From Ischnura elegans (lineage: Eukaryota > Arthropoda > Insecta > Odonata > Coenagrionidae): a DNA stretch of 64,000 nt. The translations under genes were made by a program, and so were the position numbers. Numbering within the stretch: the stretch's first letter is position 1; each line of letters begins with the position of its first letter. The stretch lies in the NCBI RefSeq assembly GCF_921293095.1, contig NC_060253.1, forward strand, positions 77,165,992 through 77,229,991, written 5' to 3'. The notes under the pieces are model-generated. The model was given only the letters and a program-made list of their open reading frames with translations, was not told where the DNA came from and did no database searches. Positions 37,516 through 50,029 of the stretch are shown in pieces.

Positions 37516-39599
37516 GAGGGTGGTATCTAAAAGCCGGTCGCCGCAGCGGGAGAGGCAAAACAGGCGAGCTAATAAATACGATTTTCATGGAAAACTTCGT
37601 GAAATTCCTCATATGCTGTCAATTGATATAACCATCTCCCCCGTCAATCCCAGAACTGAGAAATTGAAGTGGGTCTTTCTCTTGCGTCATAGATGGCGAC
37701 TCGTGCGCTGAGATGTGTGGAGTTGTCCAATACGGCTCGGAAACCCATTTCTACATTAACATGCAATTCCAATAAACCTGTCATTCATATACTCACTGTC
37801 CTCTCTCAAAGATTTAATTTCCTTTACCACCACCGACGCTTTTGCCATTTTTGTGTAATAAGGCCCACTAAAAACACTCATGCGGTCCATTCCAGGGCAT
37901 TTAGGGTGTCTTTTAACCCTTTCTAATCCGGAGCTGTTACTGGGAGAAATCAAATTTCAAGATTATATCATTTTGAAAACCTCAAAATTTTGCACCCAAT
38001 GATAATTATCCTGGCAGCTAAATATTTCTTCATTAAATTTTACACTAAAAAATAATATTTAGTTTAGAAATCTCCTAAATAGAGCTGAAAGTTTAAACAT
38101 TTTTGATGTTGCTTAGAAGTAACATTGGGTTATAAAGGGTTAAGGGTTACGAACACGCCCGGATGTGACACCAAAGTACGAATAAAAACTTGAGAAAACT
38201 TTCAATAAATAGTTTTCAACTATAATGAAAGGAAAATAAAAGAAAAGGGATTAAAAAAATTCAGGAAAAAAATCAAACTTCGGTTCCGATCAATCGAAAC
38301 TAAACTATAAGCAGCGGAGTAATGATAAATTTAGTTTCGTTCCCGGGAGTAAAGTTTCGTCCCTGGTTAAAACTAAACTTCTTGGTGATTTTGATTTCGT
38401 GCAGGAACGAAACTAACACTAGGCCTCGTATTTCCGTTTCCCTGCGGGCCGACATTTTCGTTTCGTTTCACTGGCCATTCCTGCTTTAAATCCTTCATCA
38501 CCTACGTCTTACATCCTTCTGTTCTTCCCTACCACCTGTCTTTTTATCAGGATATTGCATCCCTTATTGTGGCCGAATGAATAGTTTCGATTTCTCCTCA
38601 ACTTTTTCAAGAAATTTCTCTTCTACGAATCCAGAAGTAGCAGGACTGTTTTTTTTCCGCACGGGCAGAAAGATTGAGGGGGGTCTGCAAGACCGGATGT
38701 TGTGGGGGGGAGCCTTGGGAACAGATTTTGATGTGTGGCATTCACCTGTGTGCATTAGTTGAGTGTGGACTACTGTTTTCGTGACCTCCTGTTTGGACGC
38801 CTCGTCGTTGGTTGCGTTGGAACAAAATTTAGAGCAGCGGTACGTCATCAAGTTTTGCTACAAACTCGGCAACTGAAACCAAGAAAATGCTTACGCAGGC
38901 CTACACGGAGGATACCATGAGCCGTTCCTCCACATTTGAGTGGCACAAGCTGTTTCGGGAGGGCAGGGAGGTCGTCGAGGACGACCAACGCGCTGGGCAT
39001 TCCTCAATCTCAAAATCGAAATTGAAATCGATGTTGATTGCATTTTTTGACCGTCGTGGAATTGTCCATAAGGAGTTTATACCCCCTAGACATAAATGCA
39101 AGATTTTACGTGGAAGTGCTCACATGGCTGCGAAATCGGATCACACGCGTGCGACCAGACCTGGGGGGGTGTGCTTGAATCGCTCGGGATTAATTCCGGC
39201 ACGGAATAATCCCGATCTCTCATTCCGTGTCGGAATCTTTTTGCTCGGGATTTGGTGTGCTTGAAATTTTCTAGCCGATTGTCGGCTTCGAGTGTTGCTA
39301 TCTAGATTCAACTCGAGCGATAGACGTGGCAACGTCGGGTTTAGGACGTAAATACGGCCGTTGTTAACGCCGAGTCTACAAATATTTACAAAACAATCGA
39401 CAGCAGAAATTCAGATACCGCTGATATAAATTAATACAACTAAACAACATAAGGAAATACTTCTTCAATTTGTGAAGGTAAGTAACCTCATAAGTAACTG
39501 GAACCAATTTTGATTCTATTGTTTGTAATATATAATGTTTTTTTATCAGTGTTTACTTTTCAGAAAGTGAAAGCATAAACAACGGAAAACTAAAAAATA

Positions 39600-40516
39600 A
39601 TTTTACTGCCAAAGAAGGAGCAATGCATTGGCAGCAGGTGACGCTGAAACCAGCTGAAACTTAAAGAATGTATGAGGTTATGAAAGTGGTGGAGAAAGGA
39701 AATAATGAAAATTGAATGAATTTATGTATCGCGAAGTAAATACTTATCATTTTCAACCACGAATCATCGACACGGCTTCTCACAATTTTGTAAGTGCTAT
39801 GACTTTTTCGCCGCATAAATAATGAAATAGATTCGGTTAATGAAGCGTTACGCATATTTTTGTATGGCGATAATTTTAATAGCTATGAGTGGAATAATGT
39901 ATCGGTATCATGAGTGATATATCTCTTTACAGTCTTCGCAAGATAAATATGGTTCCAAGGGCAAAGCAGCCGCCCTATCAAAAGATGTAATCCACACTGC
40001 GAGTGGGGCTCCAGTAGCTCAATATTTCCAGAGGCGGGTGGCTGATATAATAAGTGGAAATGCAATTCTTGGCTATTTCAATATTAATGAGTCGGTGATT
40101 TTTTTTGATGAGGTGAGGTTTTTTTAAAGTTGTCCTTTGAATAATAATTCACTATACACAATGTTATTACTTTAATACTATTCTAAAATTGCTATTAATA
40201 GTGTAAAATCATATTATACTATGTAATTTATTAATTTAAATACTGTAAATATTAACATTATGAACTTAAAAACCCTCATTGCCCTTTTTAAAAATATTAT
40301 ATTATTTACAAAATATTTATTTCAGATACCAACACCAGTGTAGAGTAATTGAAAGAATTCCAGAGAAGCCACTGTTACTACAGGAAAAAGTATTCTACCC
40401 GAAGTGAAGCAATTAGAGGAAACAAAAAAAAGTTAATGCAAAATTGCTTAGATTGGAAAGGGAGGAACTAAAACTAGTAAACATTGAGGCCAAGATCGAC
40501 AAAATTAATTTTTAGT
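39600..40516 (+). pseudogene. Myb/SANT-like Harbinger protein remnant
   Basis: Three pieces on the plus strand resemble the second protein that accompanies PIF/Harbinger transposases. NNFTAKEGAMHWQQV (around 39600) is like the start of the Myb/SANT DNA-binding domain. KGKAAALSKDVIHTASGAP and RRVADIISGNAILG (around 39958-40065) are like the conserved TGGGP and ILGI segments. KLLRLEREELKLVNIEAKID and KINF-stop (40442-40516) is the typical C-terminal leucine-rich helix. Stops and frame changes separate the pieces, though introns could account for some gaps. Such proteins bind the transposon ends and help import the transposase. Confidence 0.6.
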
Positions 40517-40615
40517 TGTAAAACTTTGCATTTGATTATTTGTGTTCAATATAATAGTAATTGAATTCTACCATTGAAATATTTCATATAACCTCTCCTA
40601 TAACCAATAACTAAA

Positions 40616-40773
40616 TTGATGAATTCTTCTCGGATTCTCAGCCAGGTTAATTCTTTTGTATAAGCCGAGGTTTCGAGAGACGACTTGTCTCCCATCTTCA
40701 AGGTCGTGTTACTCTTTGAAAGTCCAATTTCACAAAATTTCACCTGGCTGAGAACCCGAGAGGAATTCATCAA
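40616..40773. repeat. Palindromic repeat nested in the Harbinger element
   Basis: TTGATGAATTCTTCTCGG... on the left mirrors ...CCGAGAGGAATTCATCAA on the right, and CTCAGCCAGGT mirrors ACCTGGCTGAG. On the minus strand the centre reads TTGAAGATG-GGAGAC...GTCTCTCGAAACCTCGG (40664-40703), the same stem-loop plus GAAAC pattern as in the other palindromes. No clear target duplication. Confidence 0.65.
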
Positions 40774-41012
40774 AGAATCATCAATATCAAAGAATTCATC
40801 AATAGTATTCACCCGGAGAATTAAAATCGTTTAATAACTAATTTATTTACTTCCATCCAAATTGCATTCTCATGATAATCATAAATATTAACCTTATAGT
40901 AACTTTTCCCCTATCAATATTCTTTAAAATTAGTATATTCATACTAGCAGGGTTAGAAAGAGTAAAAATAAATTAGGATTACTACTAGGGAAGGTGAAAT
41001 TAAATGAAATCT

Positions 41013-41468
41013 CTAGATTAAATAACATTTTTTTATTTGAACCACTTGAAATACAGTATGCAATAGCATTTTATTAATTAATCTAGACTCCTTGAACCCA
41101 AAAAAGGCATTTTTGTCACAAATTTCAGTGAATATTAGGCTTCTGTCCATTATATATACGTTATTTTGTTTCAATCCACATTTGTTAACTTTGAAGGTAA
41201 GCGCATAAATAACAAGAACTCTTCCAAGTAACTTTCGGCGTCCAAAAATTACTAAATGTACCTTCAAGTACATCCTTTGATTTCGTTCAGCAGCAAAAGG
41301 AAACATAGTTAACCACAGCATACACAGCACACAGACATTCGATATTCGTGCCGGGTTCTTCAACGCGTACAGTGGTACATTAGAGCATGTTAATTTGTAT
41401 GGTCTTCGAAAATTAACAATGTTTCTGGATGTACTTACATCACACGCGCAGCCGCGTATGTAGTGCAA
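41013..41468 (-). other. 151-residue open frame in Harbinger, unrecognised
   Basis: Long for this AT-rich sequence and located where a transposase could lie, but I see neither DDE-type motifs nor a helix-turn-helix. It may be a chance frame. Confidence 0.2.
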
Positions 41469-42201
41469 ACATCTGAAATTGCATCATAACCTGAAGTTAT
41501 CCTCTGTTTCCCTGAAGTATCTCGTTCTTCCAAAACCTTCACCATATTCCTATTCTAATTCTCTCATTAACCGCAAATAAACCATAACATCCGCCATATT
41601 GTTCAAGATTGCGACACGGAATTATAATCTCACCTAACTACGACCACTCGGCTTTCATTCCGGCACGGAATCAGCAGATCCCGAGCAAAATCTCATCTCG
41701 AGCGTTTCAAGCACACCAAATCACATTCCGTATCGAAATTTTCCGGGCGAGTCCTTGGTTACGTATCGGAATGAATCTCGAGCGATTCAAGCACACCCCC
41801 CCTGGTGGAGAATTGGAAGCTCCACCACGACAATGCACCGTGCCACGTCGCGTGGATTGCGAGGGATCTCCTGGTCAAATTCGGCGTTTCCACGTTGCCT
41901 CAGCCCCCCTACATCCCTGATGTAGCACCACAGGACTTCTTCCTGTTCCCCAGGATCAAGAAGCACCTCAAGGGGCATCGTTTTGATGAGGTGGAAGCGG
42001 TCCAAGCGGCGACGACGAGGGCGCTGAACAGCATCCCGGAGAACGACTTCCGGAAGGCCTTCATGACCTGGAAGACTCGCTACAAGAAGTGTGTGGATGC
42101 CCAAGGGGCCAATTTTGAAGAGTATTGAGTCGATGTATCAAAATGTTCAATAAATAAATTTAAAAAAAATCAGTCCTACTACTTTTGGATACCACCCTGT
42201 A

Positions 42202-43250
42202 TTCTGCTCTTCGCAACGCTTCCAAATTACTCACGCAATACACTTACAATCTTGACTTCCAAGCTGTTTCAAGCGTCTACTTCTAACTACGATGAAAACC
42301 ATGCTTAAAAAGTAGTTCTTAAGCAATTAATAAATCAGAGTTAAATATATGCTATGCTGGGTAAAAAAAATTTAAGAATGACATAATCTTAAAGTTGTTC
42401 AAAATTTTAGGATCCATAAAATAGAGTAGGTACTTAATTTTGACTTTTGAGGATATTCGCGGACAATTTTTTTTAAAGAAACAACACTTCTTCTCCTTTA
42501 ACGGATATTAACGAGGGTGATTATGGTTAATACCTTAGAGTAGCTCGTTTTGCCACACCATAAGGATGTAAAGTTAAATGATCTGTATACCGTGATTCCC
42601 GAGCATTTAGGGTGGTTTACATTATCTACATGAGATCAAATGTCAGCTTTTGTAAATATGAAGGCGTGGGTTTACATAAAAAATATAAGCTAGTATGGGA
42701 AGCTTCATAGATTGCCAAATGATTAATAAATTATTATTTCGTGAAACACGTGTTGAATCTTCAAGAAAAATACTTATGATGATTAGAAAAAATAATGAAT
42801 TTGCTAGTAAAAAGCTATTGTATTCCTGGGCAAATTTATAAAAGTAAAGGAGTTTTTAAAAAATCCTGATACATACGTCTGCGTATAAATAATGCGAGAA
42901 AATACATAAAAGAATTGATAAATACCAAATGGGATTTAAGCACTTGCGTAATGGCGACGAACAAGAAAGTATACGTTTCATTCACGATCCTTTCCCCAAA
43001 GGCGTTAGACCAATGGATTCCTTCAATGCATTTCTAATAACTTTGTCACCTCAAATGTGCCGACGAGATAGACGTACAATCTCATTTGAAATGCATTGAC
43101 AAGACCGTTGTACTACAGAGTGGTACATCAAATGGATGAATGGGAGGTGTTAGCGGTAATGGACCGCTGACGGGACTAGGACAACCGCATGAAAAATTAA
43201 CGTGTGGTTCGATGTAAATTGCAGTTAGACGCCCACGGTTTGAGAGAGAT
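42202..43250. other. Non-coding stretch, no gene recognised
   Basis: Short chance ORFs only. Confidence 0.5.
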
Positions 43251-43253
43251 AAA

Positions 43254-43790
43254 ACAGAATTCTTCACGGACCCAAGGGAGATGGTAAAGATCAGAAAAGA
43301 TGGATAGGTTGAAAAGCATTTGGAAATAAGAGGAGAGTGAGAAAGGCATGTTGAGTTTTAAAAAATCCTGGAACATATACCAATAAAAGAAAATGAATGC
43401 AGAAATTACGTATAATAGTGTAGAACTACAAATAAATCACATTTCTCAAAAAATCATTATTATCTTAGAAAATCAAAGGACAGAAATCACTTTTCTTTGA
43501 CAAAGAACCTGAATTGAAGAATGATTAACATACATACATTCTATAACAGAATTCTTCACAGACCTAAAGTAGACGGAAAGTAACACTAAGATAGATAGTT
43601 TTAACAGCATTTAGAAACACAGAGGAAAGTAAGAAAAGCAAGTCGTGTTTAAAAAATCCTAGAACAAAAACCAATAAAGAAGGAGGAAATCATAAATAAC
43701 AGATAATAGTATGGAAATAAAAAATAAATCATATTTCTCAAATAATCATTTATATCATAGATGGTGAAAGCTAAACTCACCACTCCTTGA
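43254..43790 (+). repeat. Tandem duplication, unit about 292 bp
   Basis: 'acagaattcttcac' at 43254 and 43546 opens two copies sharing 'taaaaaatcct.gaaca', 'ataatagt.t.gaa' and 'aaataaatca.atttctcaaa'. Two diverged units. Confidence 0.75.
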
Positions 43791-46494
43791 CATGAAAATA
43801 TCTTAACTAAAGAATGAGCAACGTTTAATTGCAGATGTTTCGGGGAGAGGTAATTATGTTAATCACTGCAGGAGTTCAAAAGAACTCAAAAAGTAGAAGG
43901 GTTATTAAAATAAATAGTTCAAAGGGGATGATTTAAATGAGGAAAAAGATTTTTCGGTATGACCTGAGAACTGAAACAACTCCTTACCGTTCTGGTTGTA
44001 TAAGCCAAATACAGTCATTAAAAACATTAGAATTGTTCCACTCAAGTGATTACAAGCAACGGTAAAACAAAGTAAATTTGGAAATGGAAATTTGATAGAA
44101 GACCTTAAATTCCCACTTTATCCATTCATTATATCATAAAAATTTTTAATGCTCAAAAGAGTGACAGACATTGAAACAGAAAAAATGGAGAGTTAAGGCT
44201 GAGATATTACAATATTGCTGAGAGGCACTGGAAATTCATAAATTAAAACAGTGTTATCCACTAAACGGAAAGAATGAATCGAGAGAAATAAAAGAGACAC
44301 AGTGAAGTTTTTCAGAATAATGGGAGGCTGAGAGTGAATAAGCATTATGAAAGTGGAATTTCGACATATGCAGCATTAAACAGCGACAAATATGTCATGG
44401 AAATTGAAATTCTAACAGCCGGGTTGAACAACTCACAGGTATTTAGAATAAAAACCTTTTATGCACAAATATTTTGCAAGTGCAACCATGCTACACAAAA
44501 ACAGTATGGTAAAAGCTGTGTGGTGAGCAAAAGTCTATAAATACTGAGTAAAATCTGCCGATGCTAAAATATAAAATAACCTAGGAGAGTTAAACCAATA
44601 AGAGAGTATGAAATAATTTAATTAGATACATGCTGATGAAAGTTGAATAAAAATTAGAACTACGGGCAGGATGTTTAAAATGACTGAATGAGCTAGTTTG
44701 GAAGGATAAGCATGCTCTATGGCGGATTGGCAAACATCACTTATATGAAGAGATATAAGCCCTCAAGATTGGACGTTTGTCATGATTATTGGACTTAAGT
44801 GGGATATAAACACACCTAGGACTGTATTTCGATTCCATTTCCTTTGATATGGTGTAAAACGTTTTAACATGCAATAATAATAATAATAATAATAATGACA
44901 ATTCCCTTAAACCATAATGTACAGAAAGCACAATCCACCAAAATTAGCAAATATGCAGAACTTGCAGCAGAGATCAAAGCCTTGTGGAAGATGCAGTCAG
45001 TAGATATATGCCCAATAGTGATAACAACAACAGGAATCACACCGTGCGAAGTTCTTTACCAGCTAAAAAAGCTAAACTTGGAGAAAACTCTACCAAAAAT
45101 ACAAAAATCAGTCATCCTGGACACCTGTCATATTGTCCGACGGTTCCTTTCAATAGAATAATGACGGAAGTAATAACAAAACACAGTTGAACTTGACTTG
45201 GTCCGTTCACTGTGAACAATCCTTGTAAGATAGCAAGAGGGAAAAAAATAATAATAATATTTATTGTTCTTTGACAAATTTTCCATTAAGAGCATAAGAT
45301 GAATATTACATACAAAAGAGATCACAAAATAAACATCCAATAGTACTTGAGGTGAAAAAATTGATTCTCTAATCGATAAGGTATCAGGCAAAATCGGGGA
45401 GAGGGTAAAAGAGAAAAACCTGGATACACGAAGTGAACGATCGGCAAAGATGGACGAAATGTGGAGGGTTAAAAGAAGAGGAAATGAGGACAAATGGTAC
45501 GGGAAGTCAGAGGAGGAGAAAGGGTGCAGTCGAAGGGGAACGAGGCAATCTGGTGAAGGCTAACACCAGCTCAGCAGAAAGGAAAGGAAATGGTTTGGCG
45601 CTCTCCCGAAAAGGTGAACTTTGATATTTTACCTCTAACTCCCTCTCAGTCTGCCGCCTTTCATGTCGTTCAAAATACAACGCAGCCTCCATCTATCCTC
45701 TCTCCATATCAGCTTTAAAATAGTTGAGTGGAGATGGAAAATTATGGAATTTTGATCTTAATTGCAAGATACGTGAGGTCGCTTCCGTGTACTCGTAGTT
45801 TATTTGGGATGGTAAAAAACATCTGCACTAATAAATACATAGTACTGAGGTATCCATGAAAAGTTCGTAAATTCATGAATTTCCCATAGGGATGGTGGTG
45901 TAGTTTTGATAAAAGGTTAGCTGCCGTTCATTCAGAATTATTATAATCATTAAATATATTTCTTTTGCGTTACGAGAATAAATATTCAATATTCAATTAA
46001 GGAGGCAGAATTTCATTGCGAAAATATTTCAAAAACTGTTTGGTACAACTTCACACGATAAAAGTTTTACTAAATAATCATTGAGGCGTAAAAAAATACC
46101 GATGATTATTTAAACATTATTTTATTTTAGTCAATACCTGCAGTAAGGAATCTTCACATTGGACAACAGCCAGAGATATTCGTATCAATATTTTGTTTTT
46201 GGCAGTCAAATCTGGCTGGAAATAGGGCCAGAATTGGATTAAATATTACATGGGAAATCAGAGTTACAACGACTGTGTAAAATCTAATGAGAATCAAGTT
46301 TTCTTTTTTTGCATTCACAACATTTCGTAGCCATTTTTGTAAAGTGTGATTATCAGGACATCGGGACGTTGAATCGTTAATCCCTAAATATTTCGTGTTC
46401 TCAGCATAATTAATATTTTTTCACGAGAAAATTTCACTTATTTTTTCACAATAATTCCAAATATCTAGAATGTTTTTAATTGGAATTATGAAAG
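43791..46494. other. Non-coding stretch with (AAT)n microsatellite
   Basis: An ATA/AAT run lies at 44874-44896 and a shorter one near 45247-45261. The purine-rich patch at 45390-45610 gives compositional ORFs only. Confidence 0.5.
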
Positions 46495-46496
46495 TA

Positions 46497-47073
46497 CGAG
46501 AGAAGTTCAGTAAGTAATGCAACACATATTTTTTCACGGCCAATTTTGATTGAAAAAACTTGGCATTTCTTGAGGAACATTTTCAAATATTCCTGCTTCG
46601 TCTCTTATAGTTGCATTCAGTTCCTAAGAGTGACAGAGCTATACGGAGCTGTTAAAATGGCATCTGTCAAGGAGGTGCGTTCCAAACAACGGGCAGTGAT
46701 TGAGTTTCTTACGGTGGAGAACGAGGGTATCTCAGATATTTAAAGACGATTGCAGAATGTCGACATTGATCTGGTGGCGATGAAAACACGGTGGATCGCT
46801 TGGTAATGCGTGTTTAATCATCGCTGCTTCGTGGATGATGAAGATATTATTGATGCAGTATGACTTAGGCTCCTACATTGACCACTGGAATGGTGCCCTG
46901 TAGGCACGCAGGCTCTCCCTTCAAGGTCATAGCCACATAGTTGAACAAAGATTACGTTGAAAAATAGTGTTGCGTAGCTAAAAAATTGAGGAATAACTTG
47001 GTGTATTTGAATGCTCAATAAAACTACCACTGTTTCAGAAAAAATTGTTGCATTACTTATTGAACTCCCCTCT
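46497..47073 (+). mobile_element. Mariner deletion derivative, 577 bp
   Basis: The ends are near-mirror: GTTCAGTAAGTAATGCAACA on the left and TTGTTGCATTACTTATTGAAC on the right. The left end begins 12 bp before GTTC's final C and the right end closes at the same distance, both bordered by TA (46495-46496 and 47074-47075). This differs in its ends from the mariner at 37.5-42.2 kb, so it is a second family. Confidence 0.85.
46657..46803 (+). pseudogene. Mariner transposase N-terminal fragment
   Basis: MASVKEVRSKQRAVIEFLTV then ENEGISDI-stop, continuing in frame after the stop as RRLQNVDIDLVA and ending TRWIAW-stop. This is the first helix-turn-helix of a mariner transposase (EVRSKQRAVIEFL.AE....IH.RL). 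An in-frame stop at 46741 and the loss of nearly all of the catalytic domain make it dead; only the ends could still be mobilised by a transposase supplied elsewhere. Confidence 0.8.
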
Positions 47074-47075
47074 TA

Positions 47076-48824
47076 GTTATTAAATATTTACAGGCAAATT
47101 AAACAAATGCTATGAGCCATCAAACTAATTTTAACTGAAATATCCCCCTTTCTCTGCTCGAGTCAATCATCTTCATGCTACAATTGAAGGACAATATGCA
47201 GCTATTAAACGCACCAAAAAAGAGTGCTTCAGCGGTATGCGAGATTCAAGATTTTTGAAGGGAACTTTGCCGTACTATCTTTCAAATGCTATAACTCAGA
47301 GACCACATGGCTTTCTTGTGCCTCTTAATAATTTCAAAAACTTGATTTGACGCAGGCGCTTTCATTCAAATTATTGAAACCGACATATTCTTTAATGAAT
47401 TTTTCACATTCTGTAAAGTAAAACCATTTGGCTTCGAATTATGTTTTGGAGAGGCATTACTCAAATTGTTTTAAACAAAACGTGCCATTTAGGCCTGGAA
47501 AATCAATCCTTTTTAATAATTTAAATGCTTAAAATATGTTGTTAAGAAACTCGTTAAAGTACACGTGATAGGGGGGAATTGGCAATTGCAAGCCACAATA
47601 ATTCTGTAAAACCAATGCCTGATCAACTGAAGCAGAATTTAACGAATGTTCACGCCATTTCATTAATCTCATCTTCTGAGAATTTTGTTAATTTATGGCG
47701 CCATATTTCGAGTTTCACCTTAACCGAGGATTTCCTTTAATTTCAATCTCAAGATGACGTTCTAAAGTTCATTCTTAACACAGAAGTCCCCAACATCACA
47801 TATTTCATGATTCCACCTAGCGGAGAAAGGATCGGCTACCAAGCATTCGGCACAATTAAGCAATTTCCTTCTCACTCGCTTGAATGGCTATAAAATGTTT
47901 CCGCAAATTTCGGTGCCAAAATTGGATGAACACGAAATGGAGGGATCTAATGCGTAGAAAGGCTAGTATTCATCTAACCACAAAAGCTGTAAGGAAATAG
48001 GGTGGAGATGAATCATAATTTCTGCTAACAAAAGATGGAGAAAACTAATATCAGAATAATTTTGATGGTATAAGAAATTACGTACCAACAAACGAATAAA
48101 AAATAATATATTGGATAATATTAAAAATAAATATGGTACATCAATAGACGTCTACAGTAAATTAGTGGCAATTGCATTCATCTTGCGTAAAGGTCATATT
48201 AACAAGTATTTTTTTTTTCGAAATGAGGAGGTAAAAACTAACTTTAAGACAAAAAGTAATGTCATTAAAACCGAAAATCAACTATGAGCAAAATGTGACT
48301 TGTATTTGTGGAATCGATTTTACTCCATATTAATTCAGATTATTCTTTTCTCAAAACCTTCTCCGATTAAATATTTATGATTCTCAGACGGTTAAAAAAA
48401 ATTACCGCCCCCTCATCATTACCGTAATATTAGCACTGACAAATAGCCAGATTCCCCTTACATTTTAGTATTTAACTGCTATAGTTATCCCGCATCCGTT
48501 GCCATACCTTTGAAAACGACAGAATACGTTAAACATCAATTTCATTTCGTTTAAACGTAGGGGGTGAATCCTAGGTAATAAACTTTTGCGTTTATTACAA
48601 AGGATATAAAAAAGAAGAAAATTCCATAACCATCATTTTATAGTACAGTAGTACGTATGTGGTTTATTTTTATACATGCGCCTAATTTTTTGTCTAGGCA
48701 ATTAATGTGAGCAGTATGCATTCGTACATGGCCGTGCTGATAACCAATTGGGCATACGCACTGTACATTAAAAAGATCTCATATTCAAGCTTTCCCCGTA
48801 ATTGTGAGAAATTGGCGTGGTAAA
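47076..48824. other. Non-coding stretch, no gene recognised
   Basis: Short chance ORFs only. Confidence 0.5.
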
Positions 48825-49030
48825 CCTCATAAGTGAAGCTGGTTGAAAATAGAGCGTTTTTAATTACTAATAACACTATAATCCCTTGAATAGCTGTGTA
48901 AGTTATAATTTATATCCATAAAACACTATGTTTTAAGCCACTTAAGAGAAGATGATTGAAAATAGCGCGTTTTTAAATAGTATTAATTCTTTAACCCTTG
49001 CAAAGCTGTACAAGCTAATATAAAAAAATA
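48825..49030 (+). repeat. Tandem duplication, unit about 113 bp
   Basis: 'gaaaatagagcgtttttaa' (48845) and 'gaaaatagcgcgtttttaa' (48958) open two similar units, each with an 'aagctg' context and 'taa.ac.cttg.a.agctgt' following. Confidence 0.65.
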
Positions 49031-49059
49031 GGTTCTATCACCCATATACACGGTATATA

Positions 49060-49326
49060 GTGATAATATGTGACGAATCAACAAAATTTTATTTCGGCAA
49101 TTCTTCACGCAGTGTATCAGTAATGAAAACAACCACGTCACAAGGGAAGCCGGTTAGAATTGTTAAATGGCGCGGTGAAACGAACCCCGTTCTCTCGTGT
49201 GATGACAAGCGAGAAGTTACTGCAATCTCCCAGGTCCGAGGTTTTCATCCAGATAAGTGGCGAAGAGCCATCGTGTCCCTCGTACAGGAAAATAAGGCCG
49301 GGTCACAATGGAGGCCGCTAGGTTGA
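49060..49326 (+). other. 88-residue open frame, unrecognised
   Basis: GC-richer than its surroundings, and open from about 49060 to 49326. No family, signal peptide or convincing splice sites were seen. It may be an exon or chance. Confidence 0.15.
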
Positions 49327-50029
49327 TCTTCATTTGAGATTAAAGAAGATCTGCCGGAGCCTAAATTGAGCCTAAATTGCGCCGTGGACTCATATCTAGA
49401 GTATTAAACGATGGAGTAAATGGATCAAGAGAACACGGCATCAAAACGGGTCATGGCGGATAAGGGTTTCTAACAGAGAAAAATACATTGATGAGGACAA
49501 GCAAAGTGCATATTGTATGTGAACCTGATATTTACGACAGAAGAGCGTAGAGACAATTCTTCGACTGAGATAAGGCCTTAATTTCCAGATCTTTGATTTT
49601 TTTATCCCTTAGATAGTGATCTTATTTTGGAAAGTCATGAGGATAGCTGGATTGTCACAAGGAAAACATTCAGCAAAGTTTGAATTAATTGACTGCGCCG
49701 AATGGTACAAAAAAGCACGGAAATGGTCTGATAAGTGTGTAAATGATAATGAGTATCCAACATAAGGACAACGTGCCGCTCTAGTTTTGCAAAGTAGTAC
49801 TAAGAATGAACTCCTTTCAAATAATTTCCAAATTAAATTACTTACACCTATGGTAGAAATCGGTCAGAACCGAGGTATATTTCCATCATATGTGGTGAAG
49901 GTATTCTCAGTGCCTAGTACCTATACCTCAGTGCCCAACTACATGGCCTACATGAGTAGTAAATATTATTCAATTGGCTCGACATACATGACTCTGCGAG
50001 CAAAACAAGAACAAAATAACTGTTATTAT

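Larger units (their letters stand above)
39164..41801 (+). mobile_element. PIF/Harbinger-type DNA transposon, about 2.64 kb
   Basis: Inverted ends GGGGGGTGTGCTTGAATCGC and its mirror at 41782-41801 are flanked by CTG on both sides (39161-39163 and 41802-41804). Three-base duplications of the form CWG or TWA with G-rich ends are characteristic of PIF/Harbinger. A 5-bp reading (CCTGG with a GGGGG start) is possible because of the G run. The inverted zone is long, about 110 bp, with a second internal 'ggtgtgcttgaa' at 39254-39265 mirrored near 41707-41722. The interior carries decayed pieces of a Myb/SANT-like protein but no recognised transposase, so it is probably non-autonomous or badly decayed. 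Confidence 0.8.
38829..42128 (+). pseudogene. Mariner transposase, deleted, frameshifted and interrupted
   Basis: The DNA-binding part reads LEQRYVIKFCYKLGN, then after a frameshift near 38873 ETKKMLTQAYTEDTMSRSS, TFEWHKLFREGREVVEDDQR and AGHSSIS. It then jumps straight to KSKLKSMLIAFFDRRGIVHK, so roughly 110 residues including the first catalytic Asp are missing. The frame then runs FYVEVLTWLRNRITRVRPDL to the Harbinger insertion at 39164 and resumes at 41805 with VENWKLHHDNAPCHVAW (second Asp) and PYIPDVAPQDFFLFPRIKKHL (third Asp, DD34D spacing), ending FEEY-stop at 42128. It is inactive: one catalytic residue is lost and the frame is broken more than once. Confidence 0.9.
37517..42199 (+). 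mobile_element. Mariner element, broken by later insertions
   Basis: The right end GATACCACCCTG (42188-42199) is followed by TA. AGGGTGGTATCTAAAAG at 37517 is its inverted counterpart on the left, which would make the present span 4.7 kb. A complete mariner is about 1.3 kb. The excess is the 2.6-kb PIF/Harbinger element at 39164-41801 and probably further foreign sequence between about 37760 and 38700 that I could not delimit. The left end is less certain than the right. Confidence 0.65.
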
